DNA of 64,000 nucleotides from positions 4,307,501 through 4,371,500 of the forward strand of contig NZ_AP025343.1 in assembly GCF_021654775.1 (NCBI RefSeq), written 5' to 3'. Below the pieces are notes generated by a model. That model made no database searches, had not been told where the DNA came from, and saw only the letters and a list, made by a program, of their open reading frames with translations. The position numbers and the translations under genes were made by a program. The first letter of the stretch is position 1. The number at the start of each line of letters is the position of its first letter. This DNA is from Paenibacillus azoreducens (GTDB taxonomy: Bacteria > Bacillota > Bacilli > Paenibacillales > Paenibacillaceae). Below, piece by piece: positions 34,751 to 43,269 of this stretch.

Positions 34751-35191
34751 TTAATGAAACTCCACATCGACCTTTTTCCGGTTATCGCCGTCAATCTTCC
34801 GCATACGGACTTCCAATACCCCGTTTTTATAAGTCGCTTTGACACCTTCGGGGGAGACATCAGACGGCAGCGTAATCAAACGGTGGAACCGGCCGGAATA
34901 ACGTTCCCGTCTATGCATATTCTCCTCCTTGACTTCATTTGATTTGTTCACGGTACCGCTGATCGACAACATATTGTGGTCAACTTCGATAGTGACATCC
35001 TCTTTCTTTTCCAAGCCCGGGATGTCGCAAGCCGCAATAACCTCGTTTTCCATCTCGTAGATATCCACATTCATTTGGCCGAAGTTTTGAGGAAATCCTT
35101 TGAATGACGGGAGATCATTCGTGAAGAAACGGTCCATTTCCCGTCGTATGTTATCCAAATGGCGGAACGGTTCATATGGCACTAAAGGCAT
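34751..35191 (-). CDS. Small heat shock protein, Hsp20/alpha-crystallin family
   Basis: A 146-residue ATP-independent holding chaperone. The alpha-crystallin domain spans about 38-130 (MNVDIYEMENEVIAACDIPG, LSISG, GRFHRLITLPSDV) and ends with the strand NGVLEVRMRK; the C-terminal tail is short and lacks a clear I-x-I/V. It prevents aggregation of unfolded proteins in the cytoplasm. AAGGAGG lies nine bases before the ATG. Monocistronic; no CIRCE (hrcA operator) was seen upstream. Confidence 0.93.
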   Translation of the reverse strand: MPLVPYEPFRHLDNIRREMDRFFTNDLPSFKGFPQNFGQMNVDIYEMENEVIAACDIPGLEKKEDVTIEVDHNMLSISGTVNKSNEVKEENMHRRERYSGRFHRLITLPSDVSPEGVKATYKNGVLEVRMRKIDGDNRKKVDVEFH

Positions 35192-35307
35192 TTGATATTT
35201 CCTCCTTGGTTTTTTTCGACATTATTGTTGCCGAAGTACCAAAAAATATCCATGCCATTATATATTCGCCAGGTCTGCCCGCTCTCCGACCATCGCTTCC
35301 GACAGCC

Positions 35308-36411
35308 CTATTTTACTTGAATCTTGAATTCAAGCTCGTGAATATATTTCTTTTCTCCTGTTTTTGGCGTCAGCACATACGGTTTGATCATCACAAACTC
35401 GGGAATTTCCTCAAAAGGCTCATAGCTGTATACATATCGGAAGCGGTCTGTTTCGCCTGAGCCGTTTCCGCCAACCGTATTTTGCAGATTTCCTTTATCG
35501 TCCGCGATATCGAAATCAAAATTCATGAAACCACCGACCTTGTACTGTTCCGGAACCAATTTTTCGATTTCGCTGAGGCTCTGGCCTTGATCGCCCTTGA
35601 TTTCTACCTCAAGCTGCGTCGTAACCGGCGTGATTTCCAGCTTAATGATCCCCATTTGGATATGGTCAAGAACTCTAAACTCATCAGGAGTAATGACCGT
35701 GCTGTTTTCCGCTTTTTTGACCGGAAGCTTGAACTCGAACGGCTTCGGCTGATCTTCCAGCTTCACAAGGAGCTTCAACTCAAATTCATCCGGGATATGA
35801 AGCCCCGGGGAATCCAAAGCGGTAACAATGATCGAATGCGGCGCCGAACTTCCTCCCGGTCTGACGGACATCCCCGTATTGACCCATGACCCGTTCACAT
35901 AAAAATCAATATTGTTCAAACCAAGCGTTGAACGCTTAATCCATTCGCTTGCCTCTCCAGATGAGTTCTCTTCAGGAAGCTTGTCGCGGGTCAGCACCAG
36001 ATTCAGACGGCTTCCATCATAGATCAGCTCCGACAGCGTTACTGTAACCCCGTTATGAGTCACGCTCTGATCCGTTTTGACCGTCATCCCTTCATCGCTC
36101 GCTTTCTGCAAGCCGCGGTCTCCCGCCAGTTTAAACACGCTTTCCAAAAATGGGATTTGCTTTAATGCCTGCGCCATTACCGGCGAAACAAAACCGGAAC
36201 CGATCAGCAGCATAAAAGCTGCGGCAGCTCCAGAAACAATCAAAATCGACCGCCGGACCCAGCTTCTTTTTTTCCTTTTTTCGGGTTCGGCCATCGGCAT
36301 ATCTTCGAGCATGAAATAAGTTTCGTCCAGCCGCATGCGAACGGATTCCGGCAGCTCCTGTGCCGGTTCTTCTTTCAACTGAAGGAGATCTTCATGTTCC
36401 AGCGCTTTCAT
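35308..36411 (-). CDS. DUF4179 membrane protein, probable anti-sigma factor
   Basis: A 367-residue protein with a cytoplasmic N-terminus (about 1-50, LPESVRMRLDETYFMLEDMP), one membrane helix (about 54-76, ILIVSGAAAAFMLLIGSGFV) and a large external part containing a DUF4179 domain (about 80-190) and a DUF5643-like C-terminal domain (about 240-365). Such genes typically follow an ECF sigma gene and bind it at the membrane. Here its ATG overlaps the sigma gene stop by 4 bp, supporting that role. No zinc-binding HxxxCxxC (ZAS) motif is present in the N-terminus, so binding would be of the DUF4179 type. Confidence 0.87.
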   Translation of the reverse strand: MKALEHEDLLQLKEEPAQELPESVRMRLDETYFMLEDMPMAEPEKRKKRSWVRRSILIVSGAAAAFMLLIGSGFVSPVMAQALKQIPFLESVFKLAGDRGLQKASDEGMTVKTDQSVTHNGVTVTLSELIYDGSRLNLVLTRDKLPEENSSGEASEWIKRSTLGLNNIDFYVNGSWVNTGMSVRPGGSSAPHSIIVTALDSPGLHIPDEFELKLLVKLEDQPKPFEFKLPVKKAENSTVITPDEFRVLDHIQMGIIKLEITPVTTQLEVEIKGDQGQSLSEIEKLVPEQYKVGGFMNFDFDIADDKGNLQNTVGGNGSGETDRFRYVYSYEPFEEIPEFVMIKPYVLTPKTGEKKYIHELEFKIQVK

Positions 36412-36941
36412 AGCCTCACCTCCCTTGGTACAGGTTCATTTAACCAACGCGATAACGTCATTCTGGCACGGTAAAGCCTTGTCTTCACCGTTCCTTCGGA
36501 TAACTCCAACATCTCCGCGATTTCGCGTATCGGCAAATCCTGAAAATAATGCAAAATAATGATCGTCCGCTGCGCCTCCTCCAAACGATAAACCGCATCC
36601 CGCAGGTCCATTCGATCATCCGGGGATTTTGGCGTATAGACAGGCTCAGGCGGCTCAGCCATCGCGATGATTCTCGATTTTTTGCGGAGCAGCGTGTTGC
36701 ATTCATTGATAAGGATTCGGCAAACCCATGTATTAAAAAAGGCCGGATTTTTAAGCGTCGGGAGCGACTTATAAGCTTTTAAAATCGTTTCCTGGATCGC
36801 ATCGGCACAGTCTTCGTCCTTTTTAACGATGGATCTGGCAATGTTGTACATCCGAAGTTCGATTTTTTTGATCAGTGCGATAAAAGCATCTTTATTTCCT
36901 TCCTGTGCGCGCTTCACTTCGGTTTCAAGATCTATATTCAA
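36408..36941 (-). CDS. ECF-type RNA polymerase sigma factor
   Basis: A 177-residue ECF sigma factor. Region 2 (about 10-80: AFIALIKKIELRMYNIARSI, DCADAIQETILKAYKSLPTL) and region 4 (about 125-175: LEEAQRTIIILHYFQDLPIREIAEML, SEGTVKTRLYRAR) are complete. It is encoded with its cognate DUF4179 anti-sigma. I choose a TTG start at 36939-36941, nine bases after AAAGGGGG; the alternative ATG at 36974 has no ribosome binding site. The triggering signal is probably envelope stress, by analogy; no target promoter was identified. Confidence 0.88.
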   Translation of the reverse strand: MNIDLETEVKRAQEGNKDAFIALIKKIELRMYNIARSIVKKDEDCADAIQETILKAYKSLPTLKNPAFFNTWVCRILINECNTLLRKKSRIIAMAEPPEPVYTPKSPDDRMDLRDAVYRLEEAQRTIIILHYFQDLPIREIAEMLELSEGTVKTRLYRARMTLSRWLNEPVPREVRL

Positions 36942-37209
36942 ACGGGGCGTCCCCCTTTCAATTATTGTTTCCATAGATTAGACACGGTTCTTGCCGATGA
37001 GGTCACAAAAAAATAGAGCACTCGTGAATCCATTTCATCATAGCGCCGTCTGTTTGAATTCTTGCCTGTTAAAATCGTTACGAAATCCAATCGATCTTAA
37101 TCCAGCTTCAAACACTCGCATACACCATAATGAATTCGATTCATCCCTGCTCTATTTTACATGTTTCCCGTATTTTTGAATGGTTTACTCGTAAATTGCA
37201 TGCCTTGCG

Positions 37210-38265
37210 CTAAAGCTTCCGGTATTTTTTCAATGCCAAAATATTCAGGATGATAAACAAAGCGGCAAACAACACCAACACCGAAAGATCCAAAGCGATA
37301 TCCGCAAAACCAAGTCCTTTGTACATGACGCTTTTAAGGGCATCGGCCCCATAATACAGCGGCATGATTCTGGCAATGACCTGCACCCAGGAAGCCATAT
37401 GCTCCAGCGGGAAAATCCCGGCGAAAAAGATTTGCGGAATGATGACGAGCGGTATGAACTGGACCATCTGGAATTCCGATGCGGCAAAGGTAGACAACAG
37501 AATCCCGAGCGAAAGGGCTACAAAGGCCAGCAGCAAATTGATTAACAGAACATACCAGATCGATCCGGCCATATTGATGCCAAGCACCATCGTTGCATAC
37601 ACGACGACAATCACGGTTTGGATAAACGCGAATATGCCGTAACCGGCCAAATATCCGGTGATGACCTCTCCCCTGCGGACAGGCGTTGACATGAGCCGCT
37701 CCAAGGTTCCGGTCGTGCGTTCCCGCAGCAATCCGATCCCGGAAATTAAAAATACGAAAAAGAAAACAAAGAATCCGATCAAAATCGGACTTAACGTATC
37801 AAAAAGAGTCGTGTCCGCGCTGCCATATACATATTCCGTAGTTATTCCGGGCTTCGACGATGGGACTGACATTGCCTGCTTCTGACCCGCTTGCGTAAAA
37901 GCCTCCGCCATCTGGCCGATTTTCATCTGCAGCGCTTTGGATTGGGAAGGATCGCTATTTTTCAAAATGAGATGGAGTTCCCCGTCCTGCATTTCAATAA
38001 CCGCATCCAGCTTATCCGCCACCAGTGTATCTTTATCGGCTTTTTCATAGGCGACCACATCCAGCCCCTGCTGCTTCATAAACGAAATGATTTGCGGGTC
38101 CATGTGGGCAGCGCCTATTTTGGCGTCGGATGCATTTCCGGTGTGATTAAATAAATAATACATCAATGACAATACGAGCAGCGGCGCCAGAAACAGCAAG
38201 GCCAAAGTTCTTTTGTCGCGCAGCATCTGTTCGAAAATTCTTCTGACAAGCGCTTTGATTCTCAT
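37210..38265 (-). CDS. ABC-2 type transporter permease
   Basis: A 351-residue permease: one N-terminal membrane helix (about 20-42), a large external loop (about 45-165, with SDAKIGAAHMDPQIISFMKQQG), then five helices (about 170-345) with the typical RERTTGTLERLMSTPVRRGEVI coupling segment. Members export drugs, antibiotics or lipids. Its start overlaps the upstream ATP-binding gene by 4 bp. The 36942-37209 gap to the sigma gene has no other gene. Confidence 0.9.
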   Translation of the reverse strand: MRIKALVRRIFEQMLRDKRTLALLFLAPLLVLSLMYYLFNHTGNASDAKIGAAHMDPQIISFMKQQGLDVVAYEKADKDTLVADKLDAVIEMQDGELHLILKNSDPSQSKALQMKIGQMAEAFTQAGQKQAMSVPSSKPGITTEYVYGSADTTLFDTLSPILIGFFVFFFVFLISGIGLLRERTTGTLERLMSTPVRRGEVITGYLAGYGIFAFIQTVIVVVYATMVLGINMAGSIWYVLLINLLLAFVALSLGILLSTFAASEFQMVQFIPLVIIPQIFFAGIFPLEHMASWVQVIARIMPLYYGADALKSVMYKGLGFADIALDLSVLVLFAALFIILNILALKKYRKL

Positions 38266-38987
38266 GCCGTCCCGCCTCCTGCCCGCAAAAATACTTCTTC
38301 CAAATTTGCAGCATGATACTGCTGTCTAAGCTGCTCCGGCGTGCCGCTGGCTAAAATTTCCCCTTCCCGCACCATCGCCAGCTGATCGCATTTATCCGCT
38401 TCATCCATGACATGCGTCGTCACGATGATCGTTTTATGCTCGGAGGTCTTCAGCCTGATTAATTCATTCCAGATCGACTGTCTTAATTCCGGATCAATGC
38501 CAACCGTCGGCTCATCCAAAATGAGCACGGAAGGGTTGTGAATCAAAGCGATCGCAAGCGATAATCTCCGTTTCATGCCCCCGGAATAGACAGCTACTTT
38601 TTTCCTCAGCTCATCCGTCAAATTCACCAAACCTGCTGCATAAGCGATCCGCTGCTTTTGTTCAGCTCTGCCCATTTTAAACATTGAAGCAAAAAACTTC
38701 AGATTCTCCTCCGCCGTCAGTTCAGTATATAAAGCATCCGATTGCGCCATGTAACCGATTTGCTGAAGCATGGGCAAGCTGGGCATTTTCGTTTGAAGTA
38801 CTTCAATCTGGCCTTCATCCGGCACATCCATGCCGACCATCATTTTGACGAGCGTCGTTTTGCCTGCGCCCGAAGGGCCGATCAACCCATAAATTTGCCC
38901 TTTTTCCATGTGAAGATCCACTTTGTTCAGCACGGTCTTTTGGCCAAAACTTTTGCTGACCTGCCGCACTTTGACGGTTGCTTCCAT
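38262..38987 (-). CDS. ABC transporter ATP-binding protein
   Basis: A 241-residue DrrA/CcmA-type ATPase with Walker A GPSGAGKTT (about 37-45), Q-loop IGYMAQSDALY, signature YSGGMKRRLSLA (about 134-145), Walker B VLILDEPTVGIDPE (about 155-168) and switch His (TTHVMDEADKC). It powers the ABC-2 permease encoded directly after it. ATG at 38987 follows AAGGGGTGGG. The pair is divergent from a TetR regulator, a classic arrangement for an efflux system induced by its own substrate. Confidence 0.93.
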   Translation of the reverse strand: MEATVKVRQVSKSFGQKTVLNKVDLHMEKGQIYGLIGPSGAGKTTLVKMMVGMDVPDEGQIEVLQTKMPSLPMLQQIGYMAQSDALYTELTAEENLKFFASMFKMGRAEQKQRIAYAAGLVNLTDELRKKVAVYSGGMKRRLSLAIALIHNPSVLILDEPTVGIDPELRQSIWNELIRLKTSEHKTIIVTTHVMDEADKCDQLAMVREGEILASGTPEQLRQQYHAANLEEVFLRAGGGTA

Positions 38988-39018
38988 TTTCCCACCCCTT
39001 AATTAATGAACACCGCGT

Positions 39019-39049
39019 TGATTATCTATCGTGATTTTATTATAATCAA
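39019..39049. promoter_or_regulatory. Candidate TetR operator between the ABC exporter and tetR genes
   Basis: TTGATTAT (39019-39026) and ATAATCAA (39042-39049) form a perfect inverted repeat with a 15-bp spacer inside the 149-bp divergent promoter region. Confidence 0.5.
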
Positions 39050-39136
39050 TGCATATTTCAACTACAATAAACAGAATTTTGGAATGTGATCATTACTCGG
39101 CAGCTTTGCAATAAATGTTGATTTATAGGAGGATTC

Positions 39137-39778
39137 ATGATCATGGAGCAAGCGAAGGACCGGCGGGTTGTGCGTACGAAGGCAGTCATCCGCAAGGCTT
39201 TGACCGAATTAATCGATGAAAAGGGCTTTGAAGCGCTGACGGTAAAAGATATTACGACCCGGGCGGAAATAAACCGCGGAACCTTCTATCTTCATTACCG
39301 GGATAAATACGATCTGCTAGAGCAAAGCGAGCAGGAACTCATCAAAGGTTTGATCGGGATTCTCAGTACGATTGACCTCTTTGATCCAACTGATCTGGAT
39401 ATGGAGCAGTCTTTTCCATACATCGTGAAGGTGATTGAGTACATGGGCGAACATGCCGACTTTTTGAAAACGATCCTCGGTCCCAAAGGAGATCCTTCTT
39501 TTCATTCTTTGCTTAAAGCCATGATGTCGGAGCATTTGTTCGAGAAAAATGTGGTTCCGTTTATAAAAAAGGAAAATGTGCTTGTCCCGACGCAATATCT
39601 TGTGGCCTATATCGCGTCGGCGCATTTCGGCATTATCCAGGAATGGCTGATGAAAGGGCGTAAAGAGTCGCCGCAGGAAATCGCGTCGATCATGTTCAAG
39701 CTCTCGGCCCGTGGTCCTCTATACGCCGCAGGCGTAATCAAGGAAAAACCCACTGACTGCGAAAGCGATAAATCGTAA
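39137..39778 (+). CDS. TetR/AcrR family transcriptional regulator
   Basis: A 213-residue regulator. Helix-turn-helix about 15-60 (VIRKALTELIDEKGFEALTVKDITTRAEINRGTFY-type block, YLHYRDKYDLLEQ) and a C-terminal TetR_C domain (about 85-195) with IIQEWLMKGRKESPQEIASI. Divergent from the ABC-2 exporter and so probably its repressor. AGGAGG lies four bases before ATG 39137 and ten before a second ATG at 39143; either could be used. Confidence 0.9.
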   Translation: MIMEQAKDRRVVRTKAVIRKALTELIDEKGFEALTVKDITTRAEINRGTFYLHYRDKYDLLEQSEQELIKGLIGILSTIDLFDPTDLDMEQSFPYIVKVIEYMGEHADFLKTILGPKGDPSFHSLLKAMMSEHLFEKNVVPFIKKENVLVPTQYLVAYIASAHFGIIQEWLMKGRKESPQEIASIMFKLSARGPLYAAGVIKEKPTDCESDKS

Positions 39779-39821
39779 TGCAGTAAACATCAAAAGATGA
39801 TTTATTGAGGAGCAAAATAAA

Positions 39822-40540
39822 ATGAACAAACAAAAGCTTATAAGAAAAACGTCTATCGACGTACTTTCTAGGAAGACAGACCGCATTTAGCGGATGTTTT
39901 TCTTGCGATTATAGGATTTCTTAAGCTCCGCTTAAAATTTATAAATTCTATAATCTTCAAAAAGTTCGATAAACAGTCGGCTATATACGAGGAAAACACG
40001 CGCAAACGCATGCTGGGACAATGGCGGAAACGCCTTGTTGAAAGTATACAAGGGGACGTGCTTGAAATCGCAGTTGGTGCGGGAGCCAACTTCCCTTATT
40101 ATGATATGGCTCAGGTGCGGTTGACAGCCGCCGATTTCAGCCCGATGATGCTGAAGCGCGCAGCCAGAATCGCGGATGAGCTGCATATGCAGGTGAATTT
40201 GATCGAAAGCGATATTGAAACATTGGAGTTTCCGGAACATTCTTTCGACTGCGTTGTCTCTACCCTTTCCTTATGCGGCTATGACAACCCTGAGCAGGTT
40301 CTCCGCAATATCCGCAGCTGGTGCCGACCTGATGGTCGTATCTGCCTATTGGAGCATGGACTTGGGGGCAATGTTTTTTTAAAATCCGCCCAGCACCTGC
40401 TAAATCCGATTGCCCGCAAAATGTCCGGATGCCACTGGAATCGCGACATCGTTCAGATCGTAAAAAATTCCGGTCTTCGGATTGAGCGGATGGAACGGTA
40501 CTGGGGCGGCATGATTCATTTAATTTGGGCGCGGGTTTGA
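39822..40540 (+). pseudogene. Class I SAM methyltransferase gene interrupted by a repeat element
   Basis: The coding start ATGAACAAACAAAAG at 39822 (GAGGAG nine bases before) is cut after five codons by a ~121-bp double-hairpin element. Removing it restores MNKQK-FDKQSAIYEENTRK in frame into the downstream part, which is an intact methyltransferase: motif I VLEIAVGAGANFPYY, ADFSPMMLKRA, DCVVSTLSLCGYD, RPDGRICLLEHG. With the element in place the first frame ends at a TAG inside it, and the downstream frame has no canonical start until ATG 40010, which lacks a ribosome binding site. The product is therefore probably missing or lacks about 20 residues. The family resembles UbiE/Bacillus YrhH-like methyltransferases; substrate unknown. 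Confidence 0.8.
39837..39957. mobile_element. Double-hairpin MITE-like element inserted in a coding sequence
   Basis: Runs from CTTATAAGAAAAACGTC to CTATAATCTT. Hairpin 1: AAGAAAAAC ... GTTTTTCTT. Hairpin 2: GATTATAG ... CTATAATC. It is flanked by CAAAAG (39831-39836) and CAAAAAG (39958-39964), a likely target duplication with one extra A. It carries no gene. Confidence 0.85.
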
Positions 40541-40650
40541 GCAATCCGGTAAATCGCAATGTCATTGTTGGAGAAAGAGATCTCATGTGCACCCTCTTCT
40601 CCCATGTTACTTCGTAACTTGATATAACTTGGAGTTACTTTCACTGGAAA

Positions 40651-40825
40651 AATGCAAAAGTGCAACCTTTTCTTCCACTCTAGTGTGTTCTAAGCCAAAT
40701 TGTTGCCAAAGTGCATCTTTTCCAGTAAAAATCTCCGAATAAAGGCATAGATACTGTAAAAAATTGCACTTTTGCAGGCTTTTCCTTCTAAGATAGAAAA
40801 ACTGCAAAAAAAGATGCAGATTCGC
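40651..40825. repeat. GTGCATCTTTTCC short-repeat cluster, forward then inverted
   Basis: Forward copies at about 40651 (GCAAAAGTGCAACCTTTTC) and 40704 (GCCAAAGTGCATCTTTTCC), inverted copies at about 40755 (AAAAAATTGCACTTTTGC) and 40796 (CTGCAAAAAAAGATGCAG). Same family and order as 6783-6976. Confidence 0.65.
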
Positions 40826-40886
40826 ATCTTTTTTACTCATTTAAGACCTTTCATTCTTCGATTACTTTGCTTTCGCTTACTTGCTT

Positions 40887-41260
40887 TTCGAACTTCCTGC
40901 AGAATGTTATCGCGCACTCGGCTCCCGCGCTTCCTGCAGCATGCTATCGTGCACCCCGGCTCCCGCACTACTTGCAGCATGTTATCGCGCACCCGGCTCC
41001 CGCACTTCCTGCAGCATGTTATCGCGCACTCGGCTCCCGCGCTTCTTGCAGCATGTTATCGCGCACCCGGCTCCCGCACTTCTTGCAGCATGCTATCGCG
41101 CACTCGGCTCCCGCGCTTCTTGCAGCATGCTATCGTGCACCCCGGCTCCCGCACTTCTTGCAGCATGTTATCGCGCACCCGGCTCCCGAACTTCCTGCAG
41201 CATGCGATCGTGCTTCCGGCTCCCGCGCTTCTTGCAGCATGCGATCGTGTATCCGATGCA
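40887..41260. repeat. 37-bp minisatellite, about nine to ten copies
   Basis: Consensus CTTCYTGCAGCATGTTATCG followed by CGCACCCGGCTCCCGCR. Copies alternate at a few positions (GTTATCGCGCACTC, GCTATCGTGCACCCC, GCGATCGTGCTTCC). The array is GC-rich and contains no stop in several frames, so long overlapping open frames appear but none is credible. No spacers separate the units, so this is not a CRISPR. The flanks 40541-40886 and 41261-41505 have no gene. Confidence 0.9.
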
Positions 41261-41505
41261 CGTCCATCATACGAATGTCAGTCGCATAACGGATACCCGA
41301 AATATGTTGAAGCGCATAGTCGTATACGGTATTGTCTCAACCACCTTAACTTGTCATCGTACACAATACTTTTTAACCGTCTTACAACAACCGTACACAG
41401 GTTTCCCGCTGCAGCATCCAGCTTACATCACATTCGCCGTCATACCGCATGGCCGCTTGCCTCGGGTTATTCAAGACCAAACCTGCAATCCTCAACGCGG
41501 ACCGC

Positions 41506-42402
41506 TTATTCCATTCGCTCTAACGTTTCCGCAAACCAGGCTTTAAACGCTGCCTGATCGATTTCGGTAGCGACTTGGATATTAGGCTCGCCGTTTATTT
41601 CCATGGTCATGCCCTTTGCCGGCCCTTCGGTAATAACGGTGATCCGCTTCGGTTCTACATGAAAAATCTCCGGATTCGTTAAATACGTGACCGCACACAT
41701 ATCATGCATAACGACCCCGTTCTCCATATCGCCATCCCGGTAATGACGGAAGGTGGCGTTAAACATCTCCGCTGCTTGGCTGCGTTTTCTTGCCGGATCC
41801 AGTTCTTCTTGGCCTATAAGCGCTTTCAAGGTTACGTCAAGTCCAATCATGACCATATCGACGCCGGAATCAAAAACGATTTTGGCCGCATGCGGATCGG
41901 CCCAAATATTGAATTCCGCAGCGCTGGTAACATTGCCGCCTGATAATGAACCGCCCATCAGAACGATGCGGTCTATTTTCCCTTTGATATGAGGGTACAT
42001 CAAAAAAAGCATGGCAATATTAGTCAGTGGTCCGATGGAAACGAACGTTATTTTTTCATCCGATGATTCCAGTAATGAACGCATAACCTCGACTGCATGT
42101 TCTTCGACGATCCGGTGCGTGCTTTCCGGAAAATCATACCCGTCCATTCCCGATTCCCCGTGAACGTCCGTACTTACTACAGGTTGAAACAACGGCGTTT
42201 CCATACCGCGCGCCACAGGCGTATCCTGTCTATAAAATGTGATCAGCTTTAATGTATTGGCGGTTGTTTTATTAATATCCACATTGCCATGCAACGTCGT
42301 AATTAAGCGAACATCCAGTTCCGGCCGGTAAAAGGCCATTCCGAGCGCCGCCGCGTCGTCGATGCCGGGATCGGTGCTGATGATGACAGGAATTTTAGCC
42401 AT
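41506..42402 (-). CDS. Inosine-uridine type nucleoside hydrolase
   Basis: A 298-residue IunH/Rih family enzyme that cleaves nucleosides to base and ribose. IISTDPGIDDAAALGMA gives the DxDxxxDD-like calcium-binding N-terminus, and ITFVSIGPLTNIAMLF and GGNVTSAAEFNIWADPHAA match further active-site blocks; VMHDMCAV near the C-terminus supplies the last Asp. ATG at 42400-42402 sits five bases after GGAGGAGG, so the upstream frame extension is not used. It lies downstream of the ribose operon, separated by 870 bp of repeats, and could feed ribose to RbsK, but its transcription appears separate. Confidence 0.92.
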   Translation of the reverse strand: MAKIPVIISTDPGIDDAAALGMAFYRPELDVRLITTLHGNVDINKTTANTLKLITFYRQDTPVARGMETPLFQPVVSTDVHGESGMDGYDFPESTHRIVEEHAVEVMRSLLESSDEKITFVSIGPLTNIAMLFLMYPHIKGKIDRIVLMGGSLSGGNVTSAAEFNIWADPHAAKIVFDSGVDMVMIGLDVTLKALIGQEELDPARKRSQAAEMFNATFRHYRDGDMENGVVMHDMCAVTYLTNPEIFHVEPKRITVITEGPAKGMTMEINGEPNIQVATEIDQAAFKAWFAETLERME

Positions 42403-42568
42403 CTGATCCTCCTCCTTAAAGTCTATCCCCTGTTTTGAGTCAAGGTTAGCCCAGTTTAAGCGAAACGTCAATGCGGGTTAGGTAATTTTGTGGGTAGAAG
42501 CATTGCAGAACAGGTAAGCAAGGCCTTTGATGATCTTGGAGATGTAAGCTTCTATCGCCTATTCGCCG

Positions 42569-42753
42569 CTAACGAAACGGAGACACGCTATTGACGCAAA
42601 AATACGGACCGCACAAATCTAACGAAACTGCATATCGTTATTCGGGCAAAGTAGCGCTCATTCCTCATTAACTTCGAGCAATAGCGTTCCCAGGTTTCGT
42701 TAGACTTTTTAATAGCCCTTTTCTGCTTGGATAACGATCGAAGGTTTCGTTAG
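42569..42753. repeat. TAACGAAAC short-repeat cluster, two forward and two inverted copies
   Basis: Forward CTAACGAAAC at 42569 and 42618, inverted GTTTCGTTAG ending near 42703 and 42753. Same layout as 34485-34671. Region 42403-43269 has no gene; besides this cluster it holds a split terminator and a hairpin repeat. Confidence 0.85.
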
Positions 42754-42856
42754 AAAATCGAACCGATGGCTTCAATGGGGCAATGACGTGTCCTCTACCG
42801 TATTATAGGATGTATGACAGCCCCAATGCATGCCCATCAAGTCGCCCAAAAGAAAA

Positions 42857-43022
42857 AGCCCCTTAACGGAGCAGGCCGTAAGAAAAACGTCTATCGACGT
42901 ATTTTCATAGAAGACAGACCGCGCTTAGAGATAGTTTTTCTTGCGATTATAGAATTGTTCAGCTTCGCTGAAAATTTATAAATTCTATAATCTTAAAATA
43001 AACCCTGTCCACGTTAAGGGGT
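42857..43022 (-). terminator. rbs operon terminator stem with an element inserted in its loop
   Basis: CCCCTTAACGTGGACAGG (right arm in plus coordinates, near 43005-43021) pairs with CCTGCTCCGTTAAGGGG (near 42859-42875), followed by CTTTTTC on the minus strand. A ~116-bp double-hairpin element occupies the loop. Confidence 0.65.
42879..42994. mobile_element. Double-hairpin MITE-like element in a terminator loop
   Basis: TAAGAAAAACGTCTATCGAC ... TTATAAATTCTATAATCTTA; same family as 21499-21617 and 39837-39957, with hairpin 2 perfectly paired (GATTATAGAATT/AATTCTATAATC). Confidence 0.88.
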
Positions 43023-43164
43023 ATAACTAAGCTAAATGTTCATGCTGCATTGTGGTACTCTGTGGAATGAAAAATATCCGGTTACCTTTCAGGCTGAAAG
43101 AATACCTTTCGAAAAAACCATCCTGATCTCGTAAGCAGAATCCCTGCTAAAAGCGGTCTTTTGG

Positions 43165-43217
43165 CGGACCTCCGTCATGCAACGCCTCACCGCGCGCTGG
43201 GAGCAGCGCGCGGTGAG
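43165..43217. repeat. GC-rich hairpin repeat
   Basis: CTCACCGCGCGCT-GGGAGC-AGCGCGCGGTGAG is a perfect 13-bp stem; with its left flank CCTCCGTCATGCAACGC it matches 6553-6597. It lies 50 bp past the rbsB stop and lacks a T-run. Confidence 0.7.
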
Positions 43218-43269
43218 AAGGGTGCGCAGAAAGACGTTTTTCTCGTCTGCGGCTCCCACATCCTTAAGC

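Noticed and set aside
40887..41260. CRISPR array
   Set aside because: Unit length is in the CRISPR range, but copies are head to tail without spacers and there are no cas genes.
40772..41557. Three overlapping 140-261-codon frames
   Set aside because: Produced by the stop-free 37-bp minisatellite; three frames open at once, Cys/Ser-rich repeats, no ribosome binding sites.
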